DNA of 64,000 nt from Companilactobacillus sp. RD055328 (GCF_022835675.1 NZ_BQUT01000005.1:929571-993570); one strand, 5' to 3'. Shown: positions 27,075 to 35,947, counted from the first letter of the stretch. Notes: generated from the sequence alone by a model not told the origin. Program-made: numbers and translations.

Positions 27075-28235
27075 TTAATTATACAATTCAACAGACAGTA
27101 GTAAAGCTAATTTGTCTCTAGAGTTATTTATTTCTAACCCAGTCAATCTTGTAATTTTTTTTAAGTTGTATCTGAGAGTATTTTCGTGGATAAAAAGTTC
27201 TTTAGCAGTATCTTTAACGGATTCGTTATTTTTAAAATAAACTATTAAAAAATTAAATAAATTGTTAGTTATTAATTTGTGTTTTGTTTTAATGATATAC
27301 TCATACGCATAACTATCAACATTAACATTATTAGATAAATCTAAAAATAGTATTTCTAAAACTGAGGGTAAGTAATTTTTATATTTATGAGATTTCATAT
27401 ATTCTGACAATTTTGATACTTGAATAAAATTGTAATAAGAATCATTTGGATTGCCGGCATTAATAGTTGACCCATAAATAGTTATATTTCTGATTAAAAA
27501 TGATTTTAAAATATCGTTAAATAATGAATTCACATCTTGTTCTGAAGATTTATTTTCTAGTTGATTTTTGGAAAAGAATATAAAGTAGATTATTTTTTTA
27601 CCTAAGTTCACATTGAAATGATATTTTATTCTATTTTGATTTTTAAAAATTTCTAAGTTTTTGTAGGTATTTTGAATAAATTCAAATTGTTTTAGTTGAG
27701 GGTCACTATCATCAAATTCAAATGAATATTCTTTCATTAAGGTGTCGTTTAAATCAATATCAGCTAATGTTGATAATATATTAACTCCTTGATTGTCATT
27801 ATTTAAAAGCATATTTGTTAGTTCATATTTGATTAAATTACTTTTGCTTTTTGAATCAAATAGAACTGTGTTTACATCATTCATAAGTTTGGTGTAATTT
27901 ATGTCGTTTCTTATTTTTAAAATAGGAATATCAAATTGAATAGAAAATTTTTTAACATTATCGTTTAATTTATAATCAGTAGCTGTTGGCTTTGTTGCCA
28001 GAGCTGCTATTTTTTTATCTGAAAAGATACCAAAATAATACTCTAAATGTTTGACGTTTATTTTATCTAGGATTTTGTTATCTATTAAAATTATTTCACC
28101 ACCTTGAACCCAATCATTAAAATTAAACGTTTCAATAATAGTAATTGAGGAAACAACCCTATATTCAGTATTTATTGTGGTTAAATTTTCCAATTCATTA
28201 TCAATGGCGGTTAATAGATTGTTTAAGTATATCAT
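27075..28235 (-). CDS. PucR-family transcriptional regulator
   Basis: A 386-residue regulator. The N-terminal about 110 residues resemble the PucR ligand domain (TINTEYRVVSSITIIETFNFNDWVQGGEIILI, written in parts). The C-terminus is the PucR-type helix-turn-helix: SVKDTAKELFIHENTLRYNLKKITRLTGL near residues 338-366. Such proteins commonly activate purine or nucleoside use. It faces the MFS/nucleoside hydrolase/ECF operon across 125 bases and probably controls it. It is more AT-rich than the core genes nearby, which may mean recent acquisition. No SD-like sequence is evident before the ATG. Confidence 0.82.
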   Translation of the reverse strand: MIYLNNLLTAIDNELENLTTINTEYRVVSSITIIETFNFNDWVQGGEIILIDNKILDKINVKHLEYYFGIFSDKKIAALATKPTATDYKLNDNVKKFSIQFDIPILKIRNDINYTKLMNDVNTVLFDSKSKSNLIKYELTNMLLNNDNQGVNILSTLADIDLNDTLMKEYSFEFDDSDPQLKQFEFIQNTYKNLEIFKNQNRIKYHFNVNLGKKIIYFIFFSKNQLENKSSEQDVNSLFNDILKSFLIRNITIYGSTINAGNPNDSYYNFIQVSKLSEYMKSHKYKNYLPSVLEILFLDLSNNVNVDSYAYEYIIKTKHKLITNNLFNFLIVYFKNNESVKDTAKELFIHENTLRYNLKKITRLTGLEINNSRDKLALLLSVELYN

Positions 28236-28263
28236 TGTTTAAACACACAACTTTCTAGATTAA

Positions 28264-28290
28264 TAATTGTTTGTTTCTACATAACAATTA
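28264..28290. promoter_or_regulatory. Inverted repeat between pucR-like gene and MFS gene
   Basis: TAATTGTT and AACAATTA are perfect 8-base inverted arms separated by 11 bases in the divergent promoter region. It is a candidate operator for the PucR-type regulator, by position only. Confidence 0.45.
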
Positions 28291-28308
28291 ATGTTAATTT
28301 ATCATAAA

Positions 28309-28323
28309 ATAAAAGCGCTTACA
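28309..28323 (+). promoter_or_regulatory. cre-like site before the nucleoside operon
   Basis: ATAAAAGCGCTTACA matches the cre consensus at all fixed positions but one (G3 is A). It is 38 bases before the MFS start, where CcpA binding would block transcription. Confidence 0.55.
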
Positions 28324-28360
28324 AATATTAATTTAGCAACTTTTTAGAAGGAGATTTATT

Positions 28361-29785
28361 ATGGTGAAGAAAGAAAATGCCACTAACGGGATTGTAATTC
28401 CCGCTGAAGGTACAGAGGAATTTGCGAAGCTGAATAAAATGGCAAAAAAAGCAATTCCGCTTGTACTTATTATTTTTATTTTTGGTATTTTAGAGCAACA
28501 AGCTTTTGGTATGATTTTTGTTAATATTGGAAAGGAGTTAGGGCAACCTGCTCTTTCATCTTTAATTACATCGCTTCCAGGAATTGTATTGGGAGTGATT
28601 TCTGTGATTTATGGTTCACTTGGAGACTTCGTTTCATTAAAAAGAATGACATTAATTGGTATTGGTATTTTTGCAATTGGATCAATTATCGGGTTTATGT
28701 TTTCTGGTAATATTTGGGCAGTAATCATTGCACGAATACTACAATCAGCAGGTGGTCAAGTGCCGGGTTCAGTGTTCTTAGTCCTTGTGTCGAAATATAT
28801 TGAGAGTAAAAATAGAGTGGTTTATTATAGTATTTTTACTGCGGTGTTTAGGTTGTCAGCAGCCGTTGGAGTTTTAGCAGCTGGATATATTATGAAGTTA
28901 GATTGGCGTTGGTTATTTTTAATTCCATTAATCTCACTTTTATTTATTCCGTCTTTGTCAAAAACTCTACCAGATATGAAGGCGTCAGGAACTCGTGTTG
29001 ACGTAAGCGGATTAGTTATCGCTGCCTTATTTGTAGGTTCATTAACCATGTACTTCACAAATATGAATTGGATATGGTTGATATGTGCTGCGGTATTCTT
29101 AATTTCTTTTGTTCTATACATCAATAAAGCTAAAGATCCATTTATTACTCCAAAATTCTTTATGAATCCTGCTTTTGTTATGACTATGGTTGTTATATTT
29201 GTTGGATACTTCTTTAGTTATACATTGAATGCTGGAGTTAATGCTATTGGTTTGAATGTATTCCACATCGATTCTGCAGAAGTTTCAAATTTATTGGTAT
29301 GGTCTGTACTATTAGCGTGTGTGCTTGGTTTTGTAAGTGGAGCAATTATTAAAAAAATCGGCAAGACAGCTTCAATTATTGGAGCCCTAACATTTATGGG
29401 GCTAGGATTAATTGCAATAGCTGTATTGATACCGTATGGTAAAGTTATGACATTAGCAATTGCACCATGTATTTATTACTTTGGGACAGCATTTTTCTAT
29501 TCTCCAATAGTTGATACTGCAGCGAAAACTGTACCCGCAGAAGAATCTGGACGTGTTCTTGGTTTTAATGATTTAATCCAAGCAATGACAGGATCAATTG
29601 GAGTTTCAATTTTTGGTAATATGATGGCAAATAATGCTTTTAGTGGTGGAAGTATAGTTAATACCACAAAGGGTGCTACATCAACGTATGCAAACATTTT
29701 CTTAATTGGTGGGCTAATTGTCTTAGCTGCAATGGTAATTTTTGTTGTATTCAAAAAAACAATATATAGTAAAGAAAGAAGATAA
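28361..29785 (+). CDS. MFS transporter, DHA2-like (14 TM), in nucleoside operon
   Basis: A 474-residue transporter with about 14 hydrophobic segments. Motif A is GSLGDFVSLKRM near residue 87 and motif C-like residues lie in the fifth segment. It begins with a polar 30-residue stretch. DHA2 proteins usually export drugs, but its place as first gene of an operon with a nucleoside hydrolase and an ECF importer suggests transport of a nucleoside, base or ribose-type product. A good ribosome binding site (AGAAGGAGA) precedes the ATG. The next gene starts 11 bases after the stop. Confidence 0.82.
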   Translation: MVKKENATNGIVIPAEGTEEFAKLNKMAKKAIPLVLIIFIFGILEQQAFGMIFVNIGKELGQPALSSLITSLPGIVLGVISVIYGSLGDFVSLKRMTLIGIGIFAIGSIIGFMFSGNIWAVIIARILQSAGGQVPGSVFLVLVSKYIESKNRVVYYSIFTAVFRLSAAVGVLAAGYIMKLDWRWLFLIPLISLLFIPSLSKTLPDMKASGTRVDVSGLVIAALFVGSLTMYFTNMNWIWLICAAVFLISFVLYINKAKDPFITPKFFMNPAFVMTMVVIFVGYFFSYTLNAGVNAIGLNVFHIDSAEVSNLLVWSVLLACVLGFVSGAIIKKIGKTASIIGALTFMGLGLIAIAVLIPYGKVMTLAIAPCIYYFGTAFFYSPIVDTAAKTVPAEESGRVLGFNDLIQAMTGSIGVSIFGNMMANNAFSGGSIVNTTKGATSTYANIFLIGGLIVLAAMVIFVVFKKTIYSKERR

Positions 29786-29796
29786 AAGGTGTAGAA

Positions 29797-30747
29797 ATGG
29801 AAAAAGTTATTTATGATTGTGACCCTGGTCATGATGACGCTGTTGCGTTAGCGATTGCAATTGAATCAAAAAATATTGACTTATTAGCTATTACTACAGC
29901 TGCTGGTAATCAATTACAAGAAAGAACATTTAACAATGCTCGATCACTATTAAAGTTATTTAAAAGGACAGATATTCCTGTTTATAAAGGAGCTCCTAAA
30001 CCTTTGTTAAGAGATTTGATTATTGCTGATTATGTACATGGCAAAACTGGAATTGACGGTACAACTTTACCATCTAATGAAGATATACCTAAAACTACTG
30101 ATAGTGCTAATGATGCAATGTTTAATATCATTTCTAATTCAAAAGAAAAAATCACTATAGTTGCTACAGGTCCTTTAACGAATGTTGCAATTTTGTTGCT
30201 TTCGCATCCAGAAATAAAATCAAACATTAAACAGATTGTATTTATGGGAGGCGCTGCATTTGGGGGAAACTATACACCTAATGCTGAGTTCAACATTTAC
30301 GTTGATCCAGAAGCGGCTGAAATTGTTATGCAATCTGGAATACCAGTTTATATGTTTGGATTAGATACAACAATGAAAGCACAATTTTACACTAAAGATA
30401 TTGAAGACCTTGATAAAGCAGGCTATGTGTCTAAGAAATTTGCTGACTTGTTGAACTTTTTTAAAAAGAGTAATACAGTCCCAATTTTTAATGAGGGTGA
30501 AGAAGAAGGAATTCATATGCACGATCCTTGTGCTATGGCTTTTCTAGATAATCCTGATATATTTAAAATGTATAAATTATATGTTTCGATAGATAGAGAT
30601 GCAGGACAGTCGTTAGGAATGACTGTGGTTGATTACAATCAAACAACAGGTAAGGAACCTAATGTTCATGTTTCGTTTGGTTTAAAGAATGAATTGCTAA
30701 TAGATTTAATTAAAAAATCTATGTTTGAGTTGGATAAAGAATATTAG
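29797..30747 (+). CDS. Nucleoside hydrolase (inosine/uridine-preferring family)
   Basis: A 316-residue enzyme with the family's Asp cluster at the start, IYDCDPGHDDAVAL, which binds Ca2+ and the ribose. TGPLTNVAILLL near residue 122 and FMGGAAFGGNYTPNAEFNIYVDPEAA near 148-173 are the other signatures, and HDPCAMA near 244 supplies the last Asp. It splits a ribonucleoside to base and ribose inside the cell. It lies between an MFS gene and an ECF importer, suggesting that the operon imports and breaks down a nucleoside. The base preference is not clear. Confidence 0.92.
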   Translation: MEKVIYDCDPGHDDAVALAIAIESKNIDLLAITTAAGNQLQERTFNNARSLLKLFKRTDIPVYKGAPKPLLRDLIIADYVHGKTGIDGTTLPSNEDIPKTTDSANDAMFNIISNSKEKITIVATGPLTNVAILLLSHPEIKSNIKQIVFMGGAAFGGNYTPNAEFNIYVDPEAAEIVMQSGIPVYMFGLDTTMKAQFYTKDIEDLDKAGYVSKKFADLLNFFKKSNTVPIFNEGEEEGIHMHDPCAMAFLDNPDIFKMYKLYVSIDRDAGQSLGMTVVDYNQTTGKEPNVHVSFGLKNELLIDLIKKSMFELDKEY

Positions 30748-30756
30748 ATAGAGAAA

Positions 30757-31362
30757 ATGATGAAAAAAATAAAAAAAGATTTCACATTACTTGCCATATT
30801 ACTTATTCCTGTCTCAGTTGCTATTAATATAGTGGGGTTTCAAATTTGTCAGCTGTTGAGACTACCTATTTTTTTGGATTCTATAGGAACAATCCTAGCC
30901 GGAGCAATTGCAGGCCCATGGGTAGGAATGGCAACAGGTATATTAACTAATTTAGTTAATGGAATTTTTAATCCTATATTTCTAGCATATATGCCAACGT
31001 CTATTTTTATTGGTTTGATAACAGGGTTTCTGGCAAGAAATAACTTTTTCAAAAACATTTTTACATTACTTATTTTAGGATTGGTATTGTCGGTTGTATC
31101 TGCCGTTTCATCAGGAATTATAACAGCTATTGTATTTGCGGGAGCTACTGGGACTACTGGATCTATTGCAACGGGAGTTTTGCTTGCTGCCGGTAATAAT
31201 ATAATGGTTAGTGTTTTCTCAGTTCAAATAATACAAGAACTAGCTGATAAATTTTTAGCGGTCATAATTGTTAAGTTGGTTATTTCCAGTATGAGTATTA
31301 GATATCTTTCAAAAATGAAGAATGGTATGAAGTTCATTAAGAAGGAAGACTTATATGAGTAA
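30757..31362 (+). CDS. ECF transporter S component of a dedicated module
   Basis: A 201-residue membrane protein with about six segments. RLPIFLDSIGTILAGAIAGPWVGMATGILTNLVNGI (given in parts) is typical of S subunits that occur with their own T and A genes. It should bind the transported solute, likely a nucleoside or base given the nucleoside hydrolase upstream. Its last 8 bases overlap the ecfT start (ATGAGTAA), showing translational coupling. Two ATGs lie one codon apart at 30757; I keep the first. The ribosome binding site is weak. Confidence 0.82.
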   Translation: MMKKIKKDFTLLAILLIPVSVAINIVGFQICQLLRLPIFLDSIGTILAGAIAGPWVGMATGILTNLVNGIFNPIFLAYMPTSIFIGLITGFLARNNFFKNIFTLLILGLVLSVVSAVSSGIITAIVFAGATGTTGSIATGVLLAAGNNIMVSVFSVQIIQELADKFLAVIIVKLVISSMSIRYLSKMKNGMKFIKKEDLYE

Positions 31363-32101
31363 AATTAAATCATTATATCCAAGCACTAAATTAGTATTAC
31401 TTTTAACAATAGGAGTGAGTCCTTTTATAATTGAAAATCCATTCGTTGGGTTTATAACTTTTGGATTGATAACAATAATTTCTATTTATAATGGTATTGG
31501 TATTAGGTTTTTAAGAATAATTAGGAATACACTTTTAATATTGGCTATATTTATGTTAATTATGCGTTCATTATTTATTGTTGGGGATGATCTTCACTAT
31601 GTATATCAAATAGCATCATTAAAGATATCAATTGAAGGTATAGTTTCAGGACTATACATGAGCGGAAGGATGTTATCGCTAGGAAGCTCCTTAATATTGT
31701 TTTTTGAAATAACATCAACCCAAGATATTGTTGCGAATTTGAAGAATACCGGAGTAAATCCTAAGGTAACATATGTGATGTTAGCCTCATTACAAATGAT
31801 ACCTGAAATGAAAAAACAGTCGAATACTATTATGGAAGCACAACAATCAAGAGGTATAGAAACTACAGGGAATATTATAACTAGACTGAAGGCATTGATA
31901 CCAAGCGTAACACCACTAGTTTTATCTTCTATTTTGAATACGGAAGAAAAGGCTTTAACTTTAGAAGCAAGGGCTTTTACTATAAAAGGTCCAAAGACAA
32001 GTTTGCATAAAATCTATAAAAAGAGATCCGATAAAAATATTTTTTGGATATGCTTATTGATTATTTTGATTTTAATAATAATGAAGGTGTTTATATGGTG
32101 A
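31355..32101 (+). CDS. ECF transporter transmembrane T component
   Basis: A 248-residue EcfT-like protein with four or five membrane segments and the two coupling motifs in the cytoplasmic region: QQSRGIETTG near residue 166 and LEARAFTIKGPKT near 208. These helices contact the two ATPases. It is encoded between the S gene and the ATPases, with overlaps of 8 bases upstream and 7 bases downstream, so the module is one translational unit. This makes it a dedicated (group I type) ECF importer rather than one sharing subunits. Confidence 0.88.
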   Translation: MSKIKSLYPSTKLVLLLTIGVSPFIIENPFVGFITFGLITIISIYNGIGIRFLRIIRNTLLILAIFMLIMRSLFIVGDDLHYVYQIASLKISIEGIVSGLYMSGRMLSLGSSLILFFEITSTQDIVANLKNTGVNPKVTYVMLASLQMIPEMKKQSNTIMEAQQSRGIETTGNIITRLKALIPSVTPLVLSSILNTEEKALTLEARAFTIKGPKTSLHKIYKKRSDKNIFWICLLIILILIIMKVFIW

Positions 32102-32928
32102 ATGTAAGATTAGAAGGTGTTAGTTTTAGGTACTTAATAGCAAAGAACGATGTCTTAAAGAATATCTCATTGGAGTTGCATTCTGGTAAATTAACATCGA
32201 TTATAGGCCCTAATGGGGCTGGCAAAACAACACTTGCAGAAATTATTCGAGGGTTTATTCCCGCTTATTTTCAAGGAGATTTGAGAGGTAAACTTTATTT
32301 TGATGAAAATGTAATTTCTATTAATGAAGAAAATGTAGCTGAGTATTCTAAAAAAATAGGTTTTATTTTTCAAAATCCTTTTACACAAATTACAGGATCT
32401 ACTGATTCAGTGTTCGAAGAAATAGCTTTTGGTTTGGAAAATATTGGTATTGCTGAAGAAAGAATAATTGATAGAGTAAGTGAAATTCTAAGGCTAACAA
32501 ACTTATCTGAATTAAAAGACAGAAATCCGATGGATTTATCTGGTGGGCAAAAGCAAAGAGTGGCATTTGCCAGTATACTCGCTATGGATCCCGATATTTA
32601 TATTATAGATGAACCAACTTCTCAGTTAGATCCTGCATCAACTGAAGAAATATTTATGATAATTTCTGCTCTAAAAAAAATGCATAAAACAATATTGTTA
32701 ATAGAAAACAAGATAGAATTAGTGGCAGAGTATTCTGATTATGTTGTTGCAATGAATGAGGGTGAAGTAATTGCTTATGGGACACCTCAGTCTGTTTTTT
32801 CTTCAGAAAGGATTAAAGATACGGATGTTGAAATTCCCGTTTATACTAAATTATTTAAAGAAATGGGAAAAACTGAGGGATTACCTGTCACAAAGAAGGA
32901 ATCTATATCGAAATTAAAAGGTGATTAA
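32095..32928 (+). CDS. ECF ATPase, first subunit (canonical motifs)
   Basis: A 277-residue ATPase with Walker A GPNGAGKTT near residue 38, Q loop FQNPFTQITG, an intact signature LSGGQKQRVAFA and Walker B IYIIDEPTSQLDP. The ATG at 32095 follows AAGGTG and lies inside the end of ecfT; the long open frame upstream is a read-through of that gene. It forms a heterodimer with the next ATPase and drives uptake through the T component. Residues 240-277 are the ECF-type C-terminal extension. Confidence 0.9.
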   Translation: MVNVRLEGVSFRYLIAKNDVLKNISLELHSGKLTSIIGPNGAGKTTLAEIIRGFIPAYFQGDLRGKLYFDENVISINEENVAEYSKKIGFIFQNPFTQITGSTDSVFEEIAFGLENIGIAEERIIDRVSEILRLTNLSELKDRNPMDLSGGQKQRVAFASILAMDPDIYIIDEPTSQLDPASTEEIFMIISALKKMHKTILLIENKIELVAEYSDYVVAMNEGEVIAYGTPQSVFSSERIKDTDVEIPVYTKLFKEMGKTEGLPVTKKESISKLKGD

Positions 32929-32929
32929 T

Positions 32930-33742
32930 ATGAATTTCATTTCAATCGATTCAGTTTTTTTTGAATATGATAATGGTTATGAAGCACTAAAAAATATAAA
33001 TATGGAATTTAATCTAGGTGAAAAAGTAGCTATAATTGGACAAAATGGGGCCGGAAAAACTACGTTGTTAAAACTTATTAATGGACTTAATAAACCGTCT
33101 AAAGGGAATATAATTATTAACAAAGTTAACATTAAAGATAAAACAACGGCTGAAGTCTCTAAAGATGTTAGTTATGTCTTTCAAAATCCAGATGATCAAA
33201 TTTTTAATAATGACGTATATTCTGAAATAGCATTCGGACCGAAAAAAAATGGAGTAAAAGGTAATTCTCTTAAAAAAATTGTTTATGAAGCTGCAGAATT
33301 GTGTGGTTTAACCGATGATTTGAAGAAGAATCCATATGATCTACCATATGCAACAAGGAAATTTGTTTCTATTGCATCTGTATTAGTAATGCAGTCAAAT
33401 GTATTCTTACTTGATGAACCTACGGCAGGTCAGGATAAGATAGGGATTGAAAAATTACAGAAAATAATTGACTATTTAATTAAAAAGAACAAGATTGTAA
33501 TTACAATTACTCATGATATGGAATTTGTTGTTAATAATTTTGATAGAATTATTGTAATGGCTAATGGTCAGAAGATTATTGATTCAAATAAAAAAGAAAT
33601 TTTTTGGGATGAAGAAATTCTAAATGTTGCACGTTTAAAACAACCATATATTAGTTCTTTGGCTAAAGATTTAGGGGTGCCAGGACAGCCTATAACTATT
33701 AAGGAATTTATTAAACAAAAAAGTTCAGACCTTTATGCCTGA
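32930..33742 (+). CDS. ECF ATPase, second subunit with degenerate signature motif
   Basis: A 270-residue ATPase with Walker A GQNGAGKTT near residue 39, Q loop FQNPDDQIFN and Walker B VFLLDEPTAGQDK. Where the partner has LSGGQ, this protein has LPYATRKFVSIA, so one of the two composite ATP sites of the heterodimer is probably impaired. The ATG at 32930 follows AAAGGTG, two bases past the previous stop. Its 3' end forms the left arm of a terminator shared with gatD. Confidence 0.88.
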   Translation: MNFISIDSVFFEYDNGYEALKNINMEFNLGEKVAIIGQNGAGKTTLLKLINGLNKPSKGNIIINKVNIKDKTTAEVSKDVSYVFQNPDDQIFNNDVYSEIAFGPKKNGVKGNSLKKIVYEAAELCGLTDDLKKNPYDLPYATRKFVSIASVLVMQSNVFLLDEPTAGQDKIGIEKLQKIIDYLIKKNKIVITITHDMEFVVNNFDRIIVMANGQKIIDSNKKEIFWDEEILNVARLKQPYISSLAKDLGVPGQPITIKEFIKQKSSDLYA

Positions 33743-33750
33743 ACTTTTTT
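33717..33750. terminator. Bidirectional terminator between the ECF operon and gatD
   Basis: AAAAAAGTTCAG and CTGAACTTTTTT pair around a ten-base loop. It spans the last codons of both convergent genes, which overlap by ten bases. Confidence 0.9.
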
Positions 33751-34395
33751 GTTTTCTAGAATTTTATCAGCAAGTGCATTAGCGATGTTCATGTTTTTGA
33801 GAAGTGGTCCATGAGAATAACTACCAATAGTTGACTTGTACATCATGCCTTCATGGCCTTCGTCAGGATTATTTCCGTAGCCTTCAACCATCTTACCGAA
33901 GAATGAAAGTTTATCCTTGTCATCGAAGTAAGTACGGCCACTATGGTTTTCGAAAGCTTCAACAGTACCCCACTTTGTTTCATATTTAGTATCGCCAATC
34001 ATACGACTATCAGCTTTAAATACTGTATGGAACGGAAGAATATTTAGGCCTTGTATCTTCTCACCGGCACTTGTTAAATAATATTCACCAAGAAGTTGAT
34101 AACCACCACAGATACCAAGCATTGGCTTATCAGCTTCGATATATTCAGATAATGTTTTTTTGTGACGTTGTAGGTCGACAGCAACAACAGATTGTTCAAA
34201 ATCTTGTCCGCCACCAAAGAAAACAAAGTCATAATCAAAAGCATTGAACTGATCGTCAATACTTATGGTGTCGACAGTAGTTGTGAAACCACGTTGTTTA
34301 AAAATGTATGACAGTATCTTGATATCGCCACTATCGCCGTAAGTGTTCATTAAGTCTTCATATAAGTATGCAATTTTTACGTTTTGAGTTGTCAT
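33733..34395 (-). CDS. gatD: Lipid II isoglutaminyl synthase, glutamine amidotransferase subunit GatD
   Basis: A 220-residue class I (CobB/CobQ-like) amidotransferase. The nucleophile is Cys96 in MLGICGGYQLLGEYY, and the catalytic histidine lies in GSYSHGPLL near residue 193. It normally supplies ammonia to MurT, which amidates the D-Glu of lipid II to D-isoglutamine. In most Firmicutes murT is directly adjacent; here neither neighbour is a Mur ligase. The gene is divergent from pepC and convergent with the ECF operon. The ribosome binding site GGGGA is moderate. Confidence 0.85.
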   Translation of the reverse strand: MTTQNVKIAYLYEDLMNTYGDSGDIKILSYIFKQRGFTTTVDTISIDDQFNAFDYDFVFFGGGQDFEQSVVAVDLQRHKKTLSEYIEADKPMLGICGGYQLLGEYYLTSAGEKIQGLNILPFHTVFKADSRMIGDTKYETKWGTVEAFENHSGRTYFDDKDKLSFFGKMVEGYGNNPDEGHEGMMYKSTIGSYSHGPLLKNMNIANALADKILENKKVQA

Positions 34396-34455
34396 GACTA
34401 TCCCCGAAAATGTTTTTATTGTATTCTAATATATAGTAAAAGATGGAGTAATGCT

Positions 34456-35775
34456 ATGAATAAAGAAATTAATAACCAAAACTTATCAAAATTCAAATCA
34501 GATTTACAACAAACAGCTCAAAACGAAGTTTTGAAGAATGCAGTTAATAATCTTGGAGTGAAAAAAGTTGCTCAACAATTTAGTGACTCTCATTTAGATG
34601 ACACATTTTCTTTAGAATTAGAAACAGGAAGTGTTAGTAATCAAAAAAGATCAGGACGTTGTTGGTTATTTTCAACACTAACCAATCTTCGTACTGAGTT
34701 TGCTAAAGAATATAAGGTCAAAGATTTTGAATTATCACAAAATTACTTGTCATTTTATGACCGACTAGAAAAAGCAAACTTCTTCTTTAAGAATGTAATT
34801 GAAACAGCTCATTTACCAAAAACAGATCGCAAAGTTGCTTTGGTATTTCAGTATGCTAATGATGACGGTGGACAATGGCAATACTCAGCTAATTTAGTTA
34901 AAAAATATGGTGTAGTTCCATCATACGTAATGCCAGAAACTTATAACTCAGAGAACACTAGTGAATTCAGTTCAGTAATTAGTACATTCTTAAGAAAAAA
35001 AGGAATTGAATTACGCAGTTTAATAGCTAACAAAGCTAATGACGAAGAGATTAGTAATTTTATTGCTGAGAATATGAGCGAGGTTTATCGTATTTGTGTA
35101 TATGCCTTTGGTGAACCTGTACAGAATTTTGATTTGATGATTCGTGATGACGACAAGAAGATAATTGAAGAAAAAAATCTTACACCAAAATCATTCTTTG
35201 AAAAATACTTTGATATGAATCTTGATGATTATGTATCAATTATGAACACTTCACAAGAAGGCAAGGAATTCAATAAAACATACACTATTGAAACTCAAGG
35301 TAATATCGTTGGAATGACCGATGAGAAGTTCTTGAATAAGCCAATTGAGCGATTGAAAGAACTAGCAATTAAGCAAATGCAAGCAGGCGAAACAGTCTGG
35401 TTTGGCAACGATGTTGGAGCACAATCACTTCGCAAAGAAGGGGTGTTAGCTGGCGAACTGTTTAATTATGATGCTGTTTTTGATATTGACACTAATATGA
35501 ACAAAGCTAATCGTTTAGATACCCGTGAAGGTGAAGTTAGTCATGCGATGGTGCTAACTGGAGTTAATATTGATAACGAAAAACCTACTAAATGGAAAGT
35601 AGAAAACTCTTGGGGTGAAAAAGTAGGGAACAAAGGTTACTTTGTAATGGATGATAAATGGTTTGAAGAATTCGTCTACGAAGTTGTTATCAATAAAAAA
35701 TATCTTACTGATGAAGAAATTGAACAATTTAATGAAGAACCTATTGTGTTACCAGGATGGGATGCAATGGCATAA
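34456..35775 (+). CDS. pepC: Aminopeptidase C (bleomycin hydrolase family, C1B)
   Basis: A 439-residue cytoplasmic cysteine peptidase. Catalytic Cys69 is in RSGRCWLFSTL, the histidine in SHAMVLTGVN near residue 361 and the asparagine in WKVENSWGE near 381. It trims N-terminal residues from peptides taken up by the cell and forms a hexameric barrel. The ATG at 34456 follows TGGAG, so the 24-residue extension of the longer open frame is not used. No signal peptide. A terminator lies 55 bases downstream. Confidence 0.96.
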   Translation: MNKEINNQNLSKFKSDLQQTAQNEVLKNAVNNLGVKKVAQQFSDSHLDDTFSLELETGSVSNQKRSGRCWLFSTLTNLRTEFAKEYKVKDFELSQNYLSFYDRLEKANFFFKNVIETAHLPKTDRKVALVFQYANDDGGQWQYSANLVKKYGVVPSYVMPETYNSENTSEFSSVISTFLRKKGIELRSLIANKANDEEISNFIAENMSEVYRICVYAFGEPVQNFDLMIRDDDKKIIEEKNLTPKSFFEKYFDMNLDDYVSIMNTSQEGKEFNKTYTIETQGNIVGMTDEKFLNKPIERLKELAIKQMQAGETVWFGNDVGAQSLRKEGVLAGELFNYDAVFDIDTNMNKANRLDTREGEVSHAMVLTGVNIDNEKPTKWKVENSWGEKVGNKGYFVMDDKWFEEFVYEVVINKKYLTDEEIEQFNEEPIVLPGWDAMA

Positions 35776-35830
35776 TGAATTTACAAGAATGAATAACATT
35801 TTTAGACAATATATTTAAATTAACGCGTAG

Positions 35831-35864
35831 AAGAAGGGCTTATTTAAAAGAGCCCTTCTTTTTA
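35831..35864 (+). terminator. Terminator downstream of pepC
   Basis: AAGAAGGGCT and AGCCCTTCTT form a ten-base inverted repeat with a ten-base loop, followed by TTTTTATTT. Confidence 0.9.
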
Positions 35865-35888
35865 TTTACAAAAAAAATAAAAAAATCT

Positions 35889-35936
35889 TGTAATTTTATT
35901 ACAGATATAATAGATTATAAATGTAACCGGTTACAT
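35889..35936 (+). promoter_or_regulatory. Control region of the fucosidase/PTS/MurNAc operon
   Basis: Three elements are packed here. TGTAAT-TTT-ATTACA at 35889-35903 is a perfect inverted repeat. TATAAT at 35906-35911 is a likely -10 box. ATGTAACCGGTTACAT at 35921-35936 is a perfect 16-base palindrome that also fits the cre consensus, placed near the transcription start and just before the ribosome binding site. The first repeat could bind the RpiR regulator and the second CcpA or a LacI-type protein. Confidence 0.65.
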
Positions 35937-35947
35937 GGAGAGTGATA

